Shown here piece by piece: positions 12,701 through 24,374 of a stretch of DNA of 64,000 nucleotides; within the stretch, counting starts at the first letter, position 1; every line of letters begins with the position of its first letter. The notes under the pieces were generated by a model. It was not told the DNA's origin and ran no database searches. It was given only the letters and a program-made list of their open reading frames with translations. Source of the DNA: Ptiloglossa arizonensis (taxonomy: Eukaryota; Arthropoda; Insecta; Hymenoptera; Colletidae); contig NC_135055.1 of NCBI RefSeq assembly GCF_051014685.1, forward strand, positions 19,208,001 through 19,272,000, given 5' to 3'. The translations under genes and the position numbers were made by a program.

Positions 12701-15700
12701 GCTTTTTAACGAACACGGGTCCTAAAAATTCTGTTACGACAAACGCTTCGGGGGGAGTCCGCGCGTACGTGGGAAGTTCCAATTGGAGGGGGCGGAGTCA
12801 GAACGGAATTGGAGTTTAATGAGGGATGCCATTAGGACGTTCATTAGCAAAGGTGTTTCCACTTTTCTTTTCTTTTTTTCCCTTTCTTTTCTGTTTTTCT
12901 TTCTTCTTTCTTTTTTTCTTTTTCTCTTTTTCTTCTTCTTTTCTTCTCCCTCGCCGATCGGAACTGTCGTCGAGGTATCGATACATTAACCCGTCGCGTC
13001 GTCGAGATCGAGTCAAGGACGAAGCCGTGGAAACAAAGCAACCGGCTGGATTCTCTCGCGAAACCGATTCGGAGTTTATTCGACAATGTTACCCGGGAAA
13101 TGTCTAACCTGTATGTTTTACGTACTTGTATCTGCAGAGTTTACCCTGTGTGTTTCTCCGCGCGCCATGCATAATTCCAGGCACGTAAAAATACCGGCGT
13201 TGAACGATTCGCAGTACATTGGCATGAGCGTCTATTTCGTCGTGATCACGTCGGGCATCGTGGTGGTCTTGGCTAATTTGATGTCCGATCGCGCTACCCT
13301 CGCCTTCGTCACCATAACCGCCCTGATATTGGCCTCCACGACCGCGACGTTGGCTTTGCTCTTCCTACCCCAATTGGCGAACATCTTGGCCGGCGAGAGG
13401 GCCGATCCCGTTGTGCAGAGTCTCGGCTTGAAGATCGAGTGCAACACGAGGAGATTCGTGACCGACGATAGGACGTAAGTAACCGTCCTGCTTCTATCCC
13501 CGGGATTTGTTCGTTCGATAAGAGGCTGGGGAGGAAATGGGGAAACGTCACGTCGGAAAAAGAGGGTGAATCGGGTGAGGACGGTGTCGCTCGAGATGAC
13601 GATAAGGGTCCGTCACTTCCGAAGTTAATCGTTCGAACGGATAAACCTCGAGATGGGTTCACAATGGGCGTATTTCGAGCTACGAACACTAATATGAACC
13701 ACGCGTACCAACTTCGGGGATGCTCCGAAGAAAGTTAAATATCGGTACCGTCGATTCGAGATACCGTGTAAAACGATTCGACGATAAAATACGTTGGAGA
13801 AGGAATAGAAATTATGTAGAAAGATCCACCGATACGGACAACTCGGTGACGGATGATGTAATATCTAGCGAAAACAGTATCTAGTGTTATTCCATTCTAC
13901 GTATTTTGCACCGATTGCGAATATAATATAGAAATAGAAACAGGTGGGAAATTAGTTACCAGCGTTCCGTGTGTATCGATATTAGAAACGGCAGGAGAAA
14001 CATATGCCAAATGATCGCACGTGAATGACTCGAGCCGTAAATTTTAATGTCGTTTTCGAATAAACGAGAATCGCTCGAACAGTGTATTAAATTCGATTCC
14101 AATCTGCTCGTCTTCGGAACGGTGAAATATATCTTTGAAAAATGGAGAAGAAACAGTCTGGGCTGCGGTATAAATTCGCGAAAAACCGGAGTCTCGATGC
14201 CGGAAAGGAATTCCGTTCATTTCCAAAAGTTATGGGAATCTGTTCCCAATATTTATGTTATTTATGCCCGGTGGAATATTTCCGAAAATTTCACGCGTCC
14301 TTTGGTACACGCCCATCTAAAATCGCGCACCCGTAAAAGAAAGCTCCACGAGTATCGCTCGCTGTGTATATATATACACATATATCGAGACACGGACGTT
14401 CAATTGTCCCGTAAGAAAGTGCATGATCGACGATACTCGATTTACTCCTAGCCCAATAAGTGTACGGTCACCGTTGTACCTACACTTGATCGGATTCCGG
14501 GTAGCCATTCGCGTTACTACAACGGTACGGGGAATCGATTCGCTTTAAACCGGGTTACAGATATCGTTTATCATATTTTATTCCACTCGGCTCCGACTTT
14601 CGCTGAATTTCCTATAAAAGCCCCGACCGCCACGGAAAAGTTTATTTAATTTTCCGCAGAAGCTTATTCGGCGTAAAGTTCAGAAACGAGATCGCGTTAC
14701 GTCGTTCGGAGTTCCCTTGGCGAAATCCAGCCAGGAATTAAGGGGGCTTTCACCTTCGTGGGGCCGAAAAACCAGGGTTTTCTTTAAAGAAAGATCCTTT
14801 TTTTTTCGCCCTCACTGGAGAAACTGCAAAGCCGATCGCTTTCGAACTTTCCCTACCACTTTTCGTAACTGGTCAGAAAAAGAACTCACGAGAAGTAATC
14901 CCGGCCAACTTCTGCCGATTATTCTCGTTCATCGCGGATCATCCCGAGGAAAAAGTATCCTCCTGGAACGAAGAGCCAAATATTCGTTAACCGTGATATT
15001 TAATTTACGAAATAGAACACCGAGGTATCGCCGTTTGTCAAGATCTCGGTGTCTCCCGGTGGGGCGAGTATTCGTTGAAAAATAATGGAAAGAGACGAAG
15101 ATGGTAATTTTTGAATAGTTTCGCCCCTCTCGGGGATCGATGGAGAACGCGAGCCATAAATCGAGCGTGTTCGCGTGGATCTCGTTGACAAATCGACGCG
15201 CGGTGGTAACTTTTCGTCGAATTTAATCGAAATGACATTTCACGGCGGGTACAGGGAGCTCCAGTACCGCGTGGAAGTGCAGAATCGCGTGTACCGTCGT
15301 GAAATGGCGCAGCTGGAGCTGGAATTGGCCAGATTGGAGAAACAATTGGCACAGGAGCCCGTCGGACCGTCGCACGCTTCGTCGAGCGCATCGATCCCGC
15401 AACGCAATCCTAGCATCGGGGGTGGTCTGCCTTTGTTGTTGCTCAGTGTCCTCCCGCCGGTCATCCCTAGGGCTAGCTGGCCGTCGGCGGATCCATCCGG
15501 TAAGTGAGACCTCTTCGTCGCGTACTTGGAGATTCGTTGTGCAAATAAATCCACGCGACGCGGGGGACGGTTACTCCGGTGGCGGTGATGGTGGTTCGCC
15601 AGTCGTTTGTTACCCTTTCCTCCGACGTTCTCGCGAGTTTTACTTCTGCTCCCGTAATATTCGACGATATCGGGGCCACACGCGAAGGATACCACCGCTT

Positions 15701-18700
15701 CGAAACCGATTCGGACGAAAGTAGGTCGTTACGGACGATTTACGAGCACACACTGGGTGTCGTGACTGACCTAACCGTACTAAATTTTTCCGGATTTGCT
15801 GCGTCGCGACCGTCGATGAAGCGATACTTGCGACTAGGTCTCGTCCAAAGTGCGTAACGACTTCGTCGCGTATCCCGAGACGTATTTGGATCGTTGACTG
15901 CGAAGAGAGAAACGAGGTGTAAGAAAGTTTGGAAAATTAACGAAACTTCGAGGATTCTTCACTTTCACCGTGCGTGGATCCGAGACTGGTTCTTTGTATT
16001 CTTTTTTTTTTTGTTAATTTGTTATTCAGCGGTCGTTGCTCCGTTATACTTTGTTATTTCGATCGCCTCGATGCACCTCGGAGAGAAAATTGTATTTCGT
16101 TTCTTTCCAATATCGTTTAAATTTTCCAAGTAACGTCATACATTGGGCAGACCCGAATCAGGCGATCGGTCGTGACCGTTGCATACGATGCACAATGCAG
16201 TCGAGTCCTTCGACAGCGGACGGAAGTGGGAGATTTCGAGGCGACCCACTCTAATACGTGTTGCGACAACTTAATCTTTCCCAGGTAGCGAGAGAGATTT
16301 CGTGTACATTGAAGATGAATTCGTCGACACTTGCGAGAAGTTAATTTCCGTTTGGTTTCTCCCTCGAGTGGTTAAGTATTCGGTCATTTTTATTTTCTTT
16401 CCCTCTGCGATAACATCTCGGTCGGTTTTCGCGGATTTTCTTATTCATTTTCAACGGTCGATGCAGTCTGCGCTCTTTCGAAGCGAGAAATCAGAGTCCG
16501 GAGCTCCGAGGACACAGCCGAAGATCGTTGTCCCAAGTCCAATGAATTACCAAGTTTTTAATTTAATCGATACCCAACTTCTCGGCGACTCGCGATTACT
16601 TTCGCAAAGAAACGTTCGTTTTGCTTTCACGGTTCGCTCGCTACGATTCAATTCGAATCGCGACCCGTGGAGATTCGGAAATTTGAAGTCGGTTGCGTGG
16701 TTGCGACACACGGAGTGCGCGGTACGTTTTGCGTTGCATCGTCGGACGGAAAAGCGAAACGTTGGCGGGGACACGTTCGCCGCAAAGCAAAGGGCCGAAC
16801 CACGGCCGAAGAAAGAATTTTACGTTTCGACGTGGAATCGTGCGTCGATGGGGAAAACACGCGCGAAACGTTTCCATGTATAGCGTAAATTTGCACGATG
16901 AATGAACCTGTCCGCCAAGAGGAGAAAGAAGGAACGATACATAATTCAATGTTCTTCTCGCTTCGTCGTCCCTCGGTTGTTCAGGTATTCGAGAAAGGTG
17001 ACAGAATTCCGTTTATTGCACGCACGACAGGCTTGAACCGTTTCCGACGTTTACACGCTTGCCGAGGAAAGACTGTTCGAAAGATACAAGATATTAGAAT
17101 AGGACCGAAAGTGTCGTATCGCGTCGATTTGAATCTTTCCTTGCTGACTTGCGCGCCAAAAGGATTGTTGTTTGGATTGCATGGAAACGAACGATGCGAA
17201 TGCCACCGAGATAACATCGACCGAACACTCCGATCTGGTATCCAACGGAATCGGTAATTGATACGCAAACCTACTGTCCGTCAGCTAGAAGATGGCCGAC
17301 GAGCGTTTCACATCCCCACTCCGGTCTACAAGCTCCCCTACTATCGCCGCTGTTAACCAATGTCCGTCTTCGCGCAATGGTGGGGGAACTGGTGGACCAA
17401 AGTGGGGAAAGGAACGCTCGTGAGCCTTCTTCCGACGGACGAACAGTACACGTTTCCTACTCGAGCGAACTTCCTCGAAATTTCAAACAAGAGACGAACA
17501 ATGCTGACGAAAACAATTATCTCCGCGTCGAATTGTTAAAAAACGTTAGAAAAAAAAAGAGACTCGTCACCGAGTAGATCGTGTACTCGTCTCCGGAGTG
17601 TCTCTATCGAAAATTGATGCAAAGTACTCGAGAGATTTCGATGCCTTTCGATACTCCCAATTAGGTACTTCGGTATCGAATTGCTCGAGTGTCGTCGACA
17701 CCTAATCGTATCGCTCCCATCGCTAATTAAAGCCCACGTAAAAGCCTATTGTTCGACGATTTGGAGCAATCTGTCGTCGGTGATCGTAGTCGATCCGTAC
17801 TCGCAAAGCGGTTCCACTCGCGCGGAACGATTCAACGCTTAATCATCGTACGACAGACGCGCGCGCCGCTCGAAAATTTATCGACCGTTGCTCGAGATCG
17901 CGGATGAAAACAGTTGACACGAAATCGCTCTAATTGTCACCGTGACATCGGCCCGTATTAACCGGGACGCGGTAGTCTAGCGAACACAGTTCGCGCATTC
18001 CCTGACATATTAATTGCCATTCGAGATACCGGACTGCACACACGTATCCCCACGAGCCCCTTGACAAGTTCGAACGAGGCCCCCTGACAGGGGTGTGTAC
18101 ATGCGCACACCTAAGCTTTGCACGCCAAATTGCACGTTTCGCCCCGCCGCTTCGGAATGCAACCAACCACCGAATAGAATCGATGATCGGTCGACGATCG
18201 AGGATTTGTATACGTAGATACGATTTTCAACGGCCATTTTTCATCATCACCGAGGTGTACTCGTAATAACGAGTGTTCAAAGAACACTCCCGTAGTCAAT
18301 CACGCGCGCGTTTGCGCGGTTCGCGTATCCTTCCGCCGTCTCGATGTATCAGTCCTCGATCGCTACAGCAGCGGTGCATCATTTTGCGTGCATGTAACCG
18401 TGCCAAATTAATTCAATTCACGTACATTCGACTGTGATGTAATTATATGTACAATCGAACTCCGTTATAACGAGCGCCGGGGGACTGACAAAATTTCCTC
18501 GTTGCAACCATTGATCACTAATATCTGCGGTGAGTTAACCCTTTGAGTGCTGAATATTCCCGAAGCAATCCGCATGGACGGAATTCTTTTTCGCTAGCAT
18601 GAATTTCGACGATTGAACGCGCAGGCCGCAACCGAGTTGTAATTGTTATCCGTTTACCCCGAATTAAATAATACGAGAACGTTATCCTCGAGCACGTGTA

Positions 18701-21634
18701 CACGCGTCCACGTTCCGCACCGATAGCTTTCTCGAAACGCATATACGCGTACACGGTCCGCACCGATAGCTCTCTCTCTAAACGCATATATGCGTTCGCG
18801 GCACTCAAAGGGTCGACGCGTACACCCGCGTATTGTTCGATTCCCGCTAAACTCGGAAAGACACGTTCGTGGATAACCGATTTCTGTACACTTGCAACGA
18901 ACGATTAGAAATTTGGAAAATTCGTTTCCCGAAAGATATTCAATTCGACGGTTTCTCCGTGTCCGTTGCACGCTCGTTATAAAAGCAAACTGTCTTGGAA
19001 TAAATTACGATCGTCACGGTACGCGATTTACACGCTCGTTGGAATCGAGTTCGGCCGTGTTCGACCGTCGCGTTCATTTTACACGCCGAAGGTATCGAAA
19101 AAATTGCTTTCCGTTTCCGCTACTTGTTGTCGAATCGGTCGATCGCGTCGTGGATCGTGTCCCTTCGGTCGTTGTTGCACGCGCGAGAACACGTATCGGC
19201 GATGATATCGTTCGTAAACACGCGTGAAAGTTACGCTCCCACGAGGAAGATGCGCAATGCTCCTCCTTCCTCTTCAGCGATTGACGTAGCCACCTGCTTT
19301 CGCTTCTGCGTTGCGCTTCGATTCGCCGTATCGGCGCGAATGTCAGTAAATGCTACGCGGCAAAAGGATTACACGACTCGACTTGGCCCTTCTTCAAATT
19401 AGGGATGCGCCGAGGTACCGTAGCGTTTAGCAGCCAACCGGACCTGGAACCCGACGGTCCCAGAAGAAGTCTCGCCGATATATACAAACTCCATCGACGA
19501 AGAGAAACGGAAGGACCGAACCGTTTGGGCGTTTTTCAACGATTCTTCGGTCTGTTCGGCAGTCGTCCTACCAGCAGAAAAACATCGACCGCGTCGTTCA
19601 CCGGTGAGGATACAATTAATCGTTCTGAAAATACAAGCCGACCGTAAACCAATGGTATCCACCGTGTAAATGCGTACACGATACGCCCCGCAAGTATCCG
19701 CGTACTCGGTAAATACCATTCGAGAAAAATATGTACGTACCCGTGTAGAAAAATCTATCGATCATCCCGCGCGACTCTCGCGTCGCTCTGAATTAATTTA
19801 TCGATGCTCCGGTTCGTAGGAACCGGTTTATTTCCGAACACTCGTCGAGTGTCCATTTCGACGCGATCGGACGTGTCGAATATTTTTATTCTCGGGAATG
19901 GAACCGTAACGACTCGAGTCCGGTTCGCGATGAAAATTTCGATAACGGTGTGCATCCACGGTGTAAATTCTTGTTAAAAATCGTGTCTCTCGTTGGTCGG
20001 GTACGGAACGGGGACTAAAGATACTAAACGAGACACCCGGTACAATGTACGACTTAAGAGCGATCGACTTCATTGTGATCCCATAGGAGTAGCGTCAGCA
20101 CTGCGGGTTCACATGGGCTACATCGCTGGATTGGTGCCGGGCACGAAAGCCGCGTCTACCTGTCAGGTTAACGCCCAAGGCGCTCGTCCCCCTCATCCCC
20201 GGTGTGGCTCAGGACCAATAATTAGTATTACTAGTGAAGAAGATCGCAGATTAAGCCTGGGGCTGCGCCGTAAAGAGAGCAGCGAGCCCAGAGTCAATTT
20301 CAGCCTACCGCCCAGTAAGTGTACCCGGACTGATCATCTTCGACGATTATTATATTTGGCGATGAAATATACTACACGCGAACCGCCGCGTACATGTCCA
20401 GAAAATATACCGAGAACCTCGAACAGTTTCAAGACTTTATTCTTAGTTTACAGGCGTTTGTCCAACGCTGATCCTCTTCTATTTTTTTTTTTTTTTTTTT
20501 TTTGAAAATTCGTTTCCCGTGCGGTCTCTTTCCTAAAATCGTGTAATATTTATTTTCAACTCGAAGTAGAGTCGTCTCGATAATTGTACGATCAACGAAT
20601 CAAAAAACATTGTTACACTTGGAATTCCTTTTTATTTTCTTCGATTCTCCAAACATGAATGTTCCACTCTGTCCTAAAATTACAAGATTTTAATTTAAGA
20701 GAGTTCAAAGTTTGGCGAAAAATTCCTGGATAATTGAACAAATTGAGAAACCTTGATTCACGCTTACTGTTTTCTTCGATTCTCCAAACAGGGATGTTCC
20801 ACTTCAAGTTTTCGATCGTAGAAGTAATCCTCCGTTCTAAAATTGCAAGATTTTGATTCAGGAGAACTCGAAACTTGACAAAATATTGTTCGATAATTCA
20901 ACAAATGAAAGAACTTTAATTTACGCTTACTACTATTTTCCAAGATTCTCCGAACACGAATGTTCCATTCCAAGTTTTCGTTTGCAGAAGCGAGCACCAG
21001 CCAAACATCCTCGCGGGAGAAGATCCGTGGATCGCCGCGGTTTCCCCACCGGATAGTTCCAGCGAACAGTTTGAACGCGATCGCTCCTGGCTCGTCGATC
21101 TCGCGGTCTCAGCGATGGCACTCGATGGAGGACGCGAGAAAAACGAGGGTCGCTGCTCAACTGCCACGCGGCTCGTCGTGCAGCCCTAGCTGCGACGTGT
21201 GGTCGACTCGCGAGGCTGGAATACCATTAAGCGAGCTGGGTAACATCGCTCGGGGCAAGAAACCGCCGGAATCGTTGACCTTACCTGCTACCGCGGAGTC
21301 CGACACGCGTCCCGACGACTCGTCGTCGAGAGAACGCTCCGAAGAGGAGAACGACCACCACGAGGAGATCCTCAGCCCGGCCGATTCGGAGCTGAAAACC
21401 GCACGATCCAGCTCCTCCGCGTCGTCCTCGCCGATCAACATCGGGACGTCCAACGACGAGTCATCCTCCGGGAACAATTCCCGTTCCGAATCCGCGACAG
21501 GGGTCACTCGACCGGATACAAGTACAAACTTCCCTCGGGAGCGTTCACGATCGTCGAGTCCTCTCGCGACCACTCCGGAAACGGACCTTCCAGAAGAAAC
21601 GGAGAATCGTGCGAACGCCCCGCGCGATGATTGA
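9751..21634 (+). CDS. Metabotropic GABA-B receptor, insect subtype 3 (C-terminal ten exons)
   Basis: A class C G-protein-coupled receptor of neurons that responds to GABA through Gi/o proteins. Exons by splice consensus and continuous frame: 9751-9867, 10831-10969, 11040-11156, 12266-12427, 12577-12680, 13181-13474, 15255-15499, 19403-19603, 20087-20314, 20988-21634 (TGA), about 750 residues in all. TM1 is in the first exon (ending FNLHFRK), TM2 to TM5 are in one exon each, and TM6 and TM7 are in the sixth. Subtype-telling segments are SMFTKTYRVHRIFTR after TM3, EVCRSQHTNSWL before TM5 and HVKIPALNDSQYIGMSVY before TM6. The seventh exon encodes a coiled coil (VQNRVYRREMAQLE) followed by LLSVLPPVIPRASWPSA, as in Drosophila GABA-B-R3. 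The last exon starts SSREKIRGSPRFPHRIVP and continues as a Ser/Glu-rich tail. The ligand-binding ectodomain and start codon are outside what I can see. A microexon between 15499 and 19403 cannot be excluded. Family assignment is firm; subtype R3 is from remembered similarity. Confidence 0.93.
11190..11440. repeat. 76-bp tandem repeat containing CRE-like TGACGTCA words
   Basis: It lies in the receptor intron after the exon ending at 11156. The phrase ATTCCGACGTCACGTAA occurs at about 11274 and 11350, and related phrases (GACTCTACGCGACCTCGAT) surround it. A perfect TGACGTCA palindrome, the CREB/ATF binding word, sits at 11399-11406, and several near-matches (GACGTCAC, GACGTCAT) are spread through the array. 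Binding is not shown, and the motif may be amplified by chance. Confidence 0.7.
11760..12250. repeat. About 280-bp tandem duplication in a receptor intron
   Basis: Two diverged copies lie head to tail. Shared landmarks are a TCGCGAGCC/CTCGAGCGCC word followed by an A-run, GAGTAATC(G/C)AGAGTGTCG, and TAATCCTTGATTTACT at 11918 and again at 12200, a spacing of 282 bp. The second copy ends just before the exon that starts at 12266, so its CACAAGTGTCCTTCTGC segment forms part of the acceptor tract. Confidence 0.7.
12855..12955 (+). repeat. Pyrimidine tract in a receptor intron
   Basis: About 100 bases of almost pure T/C lie between the fifth and sixth receptor exons in this window. It is longer than a normal acceptor tract and lies 230 bp upstream of the acceptor at 13180, so it is probably a decayed simple repeat. 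Confidence 0.8.
15500..19402. other. Long receptor intron without recognised exon
   Basis: This 3.9-kb intron joins the coiled-coil exon (phase 1 end) directly to the exon starting MRRGTVAFSSQPD, and the phases match. An open frame at 16302-16883 has an acceptor-like border near 16283 but lacks a suitable donor and resembles nothing in the receptor family. The intron hosts the TTAA-flanked inverted-repeat element at 18539-18812. Confidence 0.6.
18539..18812. mobile_element. 274-bp TTAA-associated element with 12-bp terminal inverted repeats (piggyBac-like MITE)
   Basis: The left end is CCCTTTGAGTGC (18539-18550), preceded by TTAA. The right end is the exact complement, GCACTCAAAGGG (18801-18812), followed by TCGA where an intact insertion would have TTAA. 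Ends beginning CCC next to a TTAA target are the hallmark of piggyBac-type elements. There is no transposase inside. The interior has two diverged copies of a ~50-bp unit with CCGCACCGATAGCT and an ACGCATATA hairpin word. Classification is an inference from the ends; the right target site would have to have mutated. Confidence 0.55.
20480..20503 (+). repeat. Poly-T run
   Basis: A run of about 22 T residues in the intron before the last receptor exon. On the minus strand it reads as poly-A, so it could mark the 3' end of an old retroposed sequence, but no body of such an element is recognisable beside it. Confidence 0.7.
20630..20987 (+). repeat. Tandem repeat (133-168 bp period) reaching into the splice acceptor of the last receptor exon
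   Basis: The phrase GATTCTCC(A/G)AACA....ATGTTCCA occurs near 20645, 20778 and 20946, each followed by related text (TAAAATTACAAGATTTT / TAAAATTGCAAGATTTT, TTACGCTTACT). Two full copies and a third partial copy are present. The partial copy ends in CAAGTTTTCGTTTGCAG, which is the acceptor of the exon at 20988. The equivalent place in the second copy reads CAAGTTTTCGATCGTAG. Confidence 0.75.
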
Positions 21635-23200
21635 TCGTCAACTGCCGTGTAAAGTGAAACTATCAATCATCGGAAAAGAAACTTCCCGCTGGAAGTGTTC
21701 TTTTTCCCTGTAGCCGGCCACCGATGCGTAATTCTCGCGACACGTTACGCGTCCATTTCGATGGAACTTGGCGGGGGATCGACGAGTATCGCGAAAGCGA
21801 CCGAACCGAGACTTTCGAAGTCGCAAACGCGCCTCCTCCGTGGCAAATCTTTGTTTTCGTTCCGAGAAACGAGAACGGAGCCGCGGATTACCCGAATCGG
21901 TCGAATACGGAGGATTTTCGTTTCTCGTGGAACGAAGGCAAAGGTCAAAGGGCGAAGCGTTCGATCCACCGGGTATATTTAAGAATATATGTATCTAGGA
22001 CTCGGGAACCGTGGATCGAGTTTCGAGAATTTTGCGCGGGAAGATTAATATAACGAGGTGTCTCGACGGAGTTTGGAATAACGTATTCCAAGTTGTATAA
22101 ATTTTGGAAAAATTTAAGTAAACGTCTATTATCTCGAAGGGTAGCTCTCGCGCCTTGAACACGACTATCGGCTCGTTGGTAAAGAGTTCGCGGTTAGTAT
22201 TCGCGCGATAACCGAGCTTTGTCGAAATCGACGCGCAACAGTTGAGTGCGATGTACCTTGTTAGTTGAGGAGAAACGATCCACCTTCGATACTGTAAATT
22301 CGTAAGGACGGTATACGATATGTACGAGGCGGCACGGTTATAACTCCAAAGTACACGACACCTGCATGCATAATCGGTCGATTCGTTACGTCTTTTTTCC
22401 TTGGAGAGGATCGTGCGGTCCTCGGCGCACGCGACAATCTTCCGTAATCGTGTCCATGGCGTGCAGGATCGAGCTCAAGTCGATACTTCGGCCCGTGATC
22501 GATGAACTCTGATCGTTGTTTAAATCCAATCGTGTGTGTTCCTTAGTAATTGTGCCAAAGACAAGAATCCAGGACCCGTAACAGTATACAGCTGATCGAC
22601 TTCATGGATTATGGAGGGACCAAAGTACCAAAAAAAGTTTCTTCTCTTCGTTGCCCCGAAAATTTATTTTTAATCAACGATGAAAGTTCGTAAATGTAAC
22701 TCGTTGACGTGTCTAAAACCCCGTGAGTGCAAGCTGTCGCTAATCGCACGTTCGTTGTTCGCAGCAATCGTTCCGTATAATAATTGTACAATTGTAAACA
22801 GCGCGAAGTCGTGGCAAGCGAGCTGGGAGTACTCTTACAGGTCCAACGTCAAAGTGTTCAGTGCCCTAAAACCCTTCCTCCAGTACCTGCACTCGGTGTA
22901 ATTACTAACTAAAAAAGAAAACAAAAAAAATATTTCTTCGTAATACAGAACCATGGAAACATGAATAAATCGGTGTCCTCTGTAAATGTTTCGGGGATGC
23001 GAGATTGTACTGATATTTTGGATGGCGACGCGCATAAAAGTACATACACGTATATAAATATGTAGATAAGTACGAAATAAGCGCAAACGTTCCCTCGTTT
23101 CGTACCTCGAATATCTCTCGATGTGTCAATCATTGAACCGCTAATTACTGAGCAATAATGTTCGTCGGTGCAATTAAAGATGGTGTAATAAAGATAAATA
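21635..23200 (+). other. Probable 3' untranslated region of the receptor gene
   Basis: After the TGA at 21632-21634 no further receptor-like coding sequence follows. Candidate poly(A) signals AATAAA are at 22963-22968 and 23187-23192. The true cleavage site cannot be chosen from sequence alone. The stretch contains no other supported gene. Confidence 0.4.
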
Positions 23201-23794
23201 TATATTCTACGTGTCTCGTTGTTGCATACGTATAATTTCCCCCGTTTCGTTGCTAACCGAAGGGGGGGAGGGGGCCAAGCTGTCGATACCCGTGGGGAGC
23301 AAGCAAGTACGTAAATACCGCTGGAAAGTAAATCAGAATATTTTATTTTTGCCTATCTTTAGGTACAACGATGGATACGAATTGGTAGAGTACAAAAAGT
23401 TCATTTTCAATCGTTTTAAAACGGAATAACTATTTACAATGTGCTGCGATCGGAATCATAAATCCTCTTGGATATGAAGAACACGGACATACAGAATTAC
23501 TATGACCAAAGACTACGAAGTATTTAATTCGTCCCTAGGCTGCAAAGTTTGCAATAGATCAAAGAACCAAAGATTTAACGACCTATATTGTAAAATAACT
23601 TGGACATATATTTGGAATATACATTAACAAAGCAGTTATAACGAAATAAACTATACATTTGCTTACGATTATTTGTACGTATGTACAAGAAACATTTATG
23701 CTTCACATTTTCTCTAGAAGAAACTAGTTATGCTTATTAAATTGAGCGGTGATAAAAGTTCGATTGGATTCCCGATGCAAACGATCAATTCTAT

Positions 23795-23863
23795 CCCCCC
23801 TCTCTCTCTTCTCTCTCTCTCTCTCTCTATCTATCTTTTTCTCTTTCACTCTCACTCTCTCCA
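23795..23863 (+). repeat. (CT)n microsatellite
   Basis: An almost pure CT run with a few A interruptions (CTATCTAT, CACTCTCACT). It lies between the ends of two convergent genes. Confidence 0.95.
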
Positions 23864-23973
23864 TTTCTCGATACTATAAAATAACTAACCTCCTCTTACT
23901 AGTTTTCGCTACTTGAAATAAAAACGAAAATTTTAAATCACAGATTCGCGGCCATGTTTAAAATTGGAAATCA

Positions 23974-24044
23974 CTAAGTATGCGCTATTTTCCGGTCGTC
24001 TCTGCCTTGGACAATCGTGCTGCCTCCATTAGCTAGATGGTCGC
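23974..24044 (-). CDS. Possible last exon of the zinc-finger gene (frame ambiguous)
   Basis: On the minus strand a good acceptor (CGTTTCAG) ends at 24045. The following sequence is open in one frame for 23 codons (DHLANGGSTIVQG, stop near 23974), but this needs a phase-1 donor. The donor at the end of the big exon (24375) is phase 0. A weaker acceptor ending at 24033 gives a phase-0 reading LMEAARLSKAETTGK and a stop at 23985. Either could be the true C terminus. Confidence 0.25.
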
Positions 24045-24374
24045 CTGAAACGATAGTCGATATTTGTATTTTGTTTTTCGTTTATATTTCTCCTAAATTA
24101 AACAGAGTGTTGCGAGAGTATTCTTCGGTAATCGGAGAACCGTATAGCAAACTCTACGTTTCTTTTCCTCGTCGTGATACGGAGGAGGCGTATTTTTAAT
24201 TTCAAGTGTACGTGTCCGTACATATAGTACGCGCGCACGTTTCCTTCGTTATTCTTTCTGCTACACAGAGTTCTCTCGCATTGCCAAAAAAAAGGAAAGA
24301 AAATACTCGCCTATCGGATATCGGTACACGAGCAAAGTTCACCGATAACCGAGAGAGAGAGGAGAGAGACTCAC

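Noticed and set aside
16283..16883. Open frame of about 190 codons in the long receptor intron, with an acceptor-like start
   Set aside because: No usable donor keeps the receptor frame, the sequence does not resemble the receptor tail, and the flanking exons join in phase without it.
18830..18850. GTTCGATTCCCG as a tRNA T-arm
   Set aside because: No matching A box, anticodon stem or acceptor stem is found at tRNA distances.
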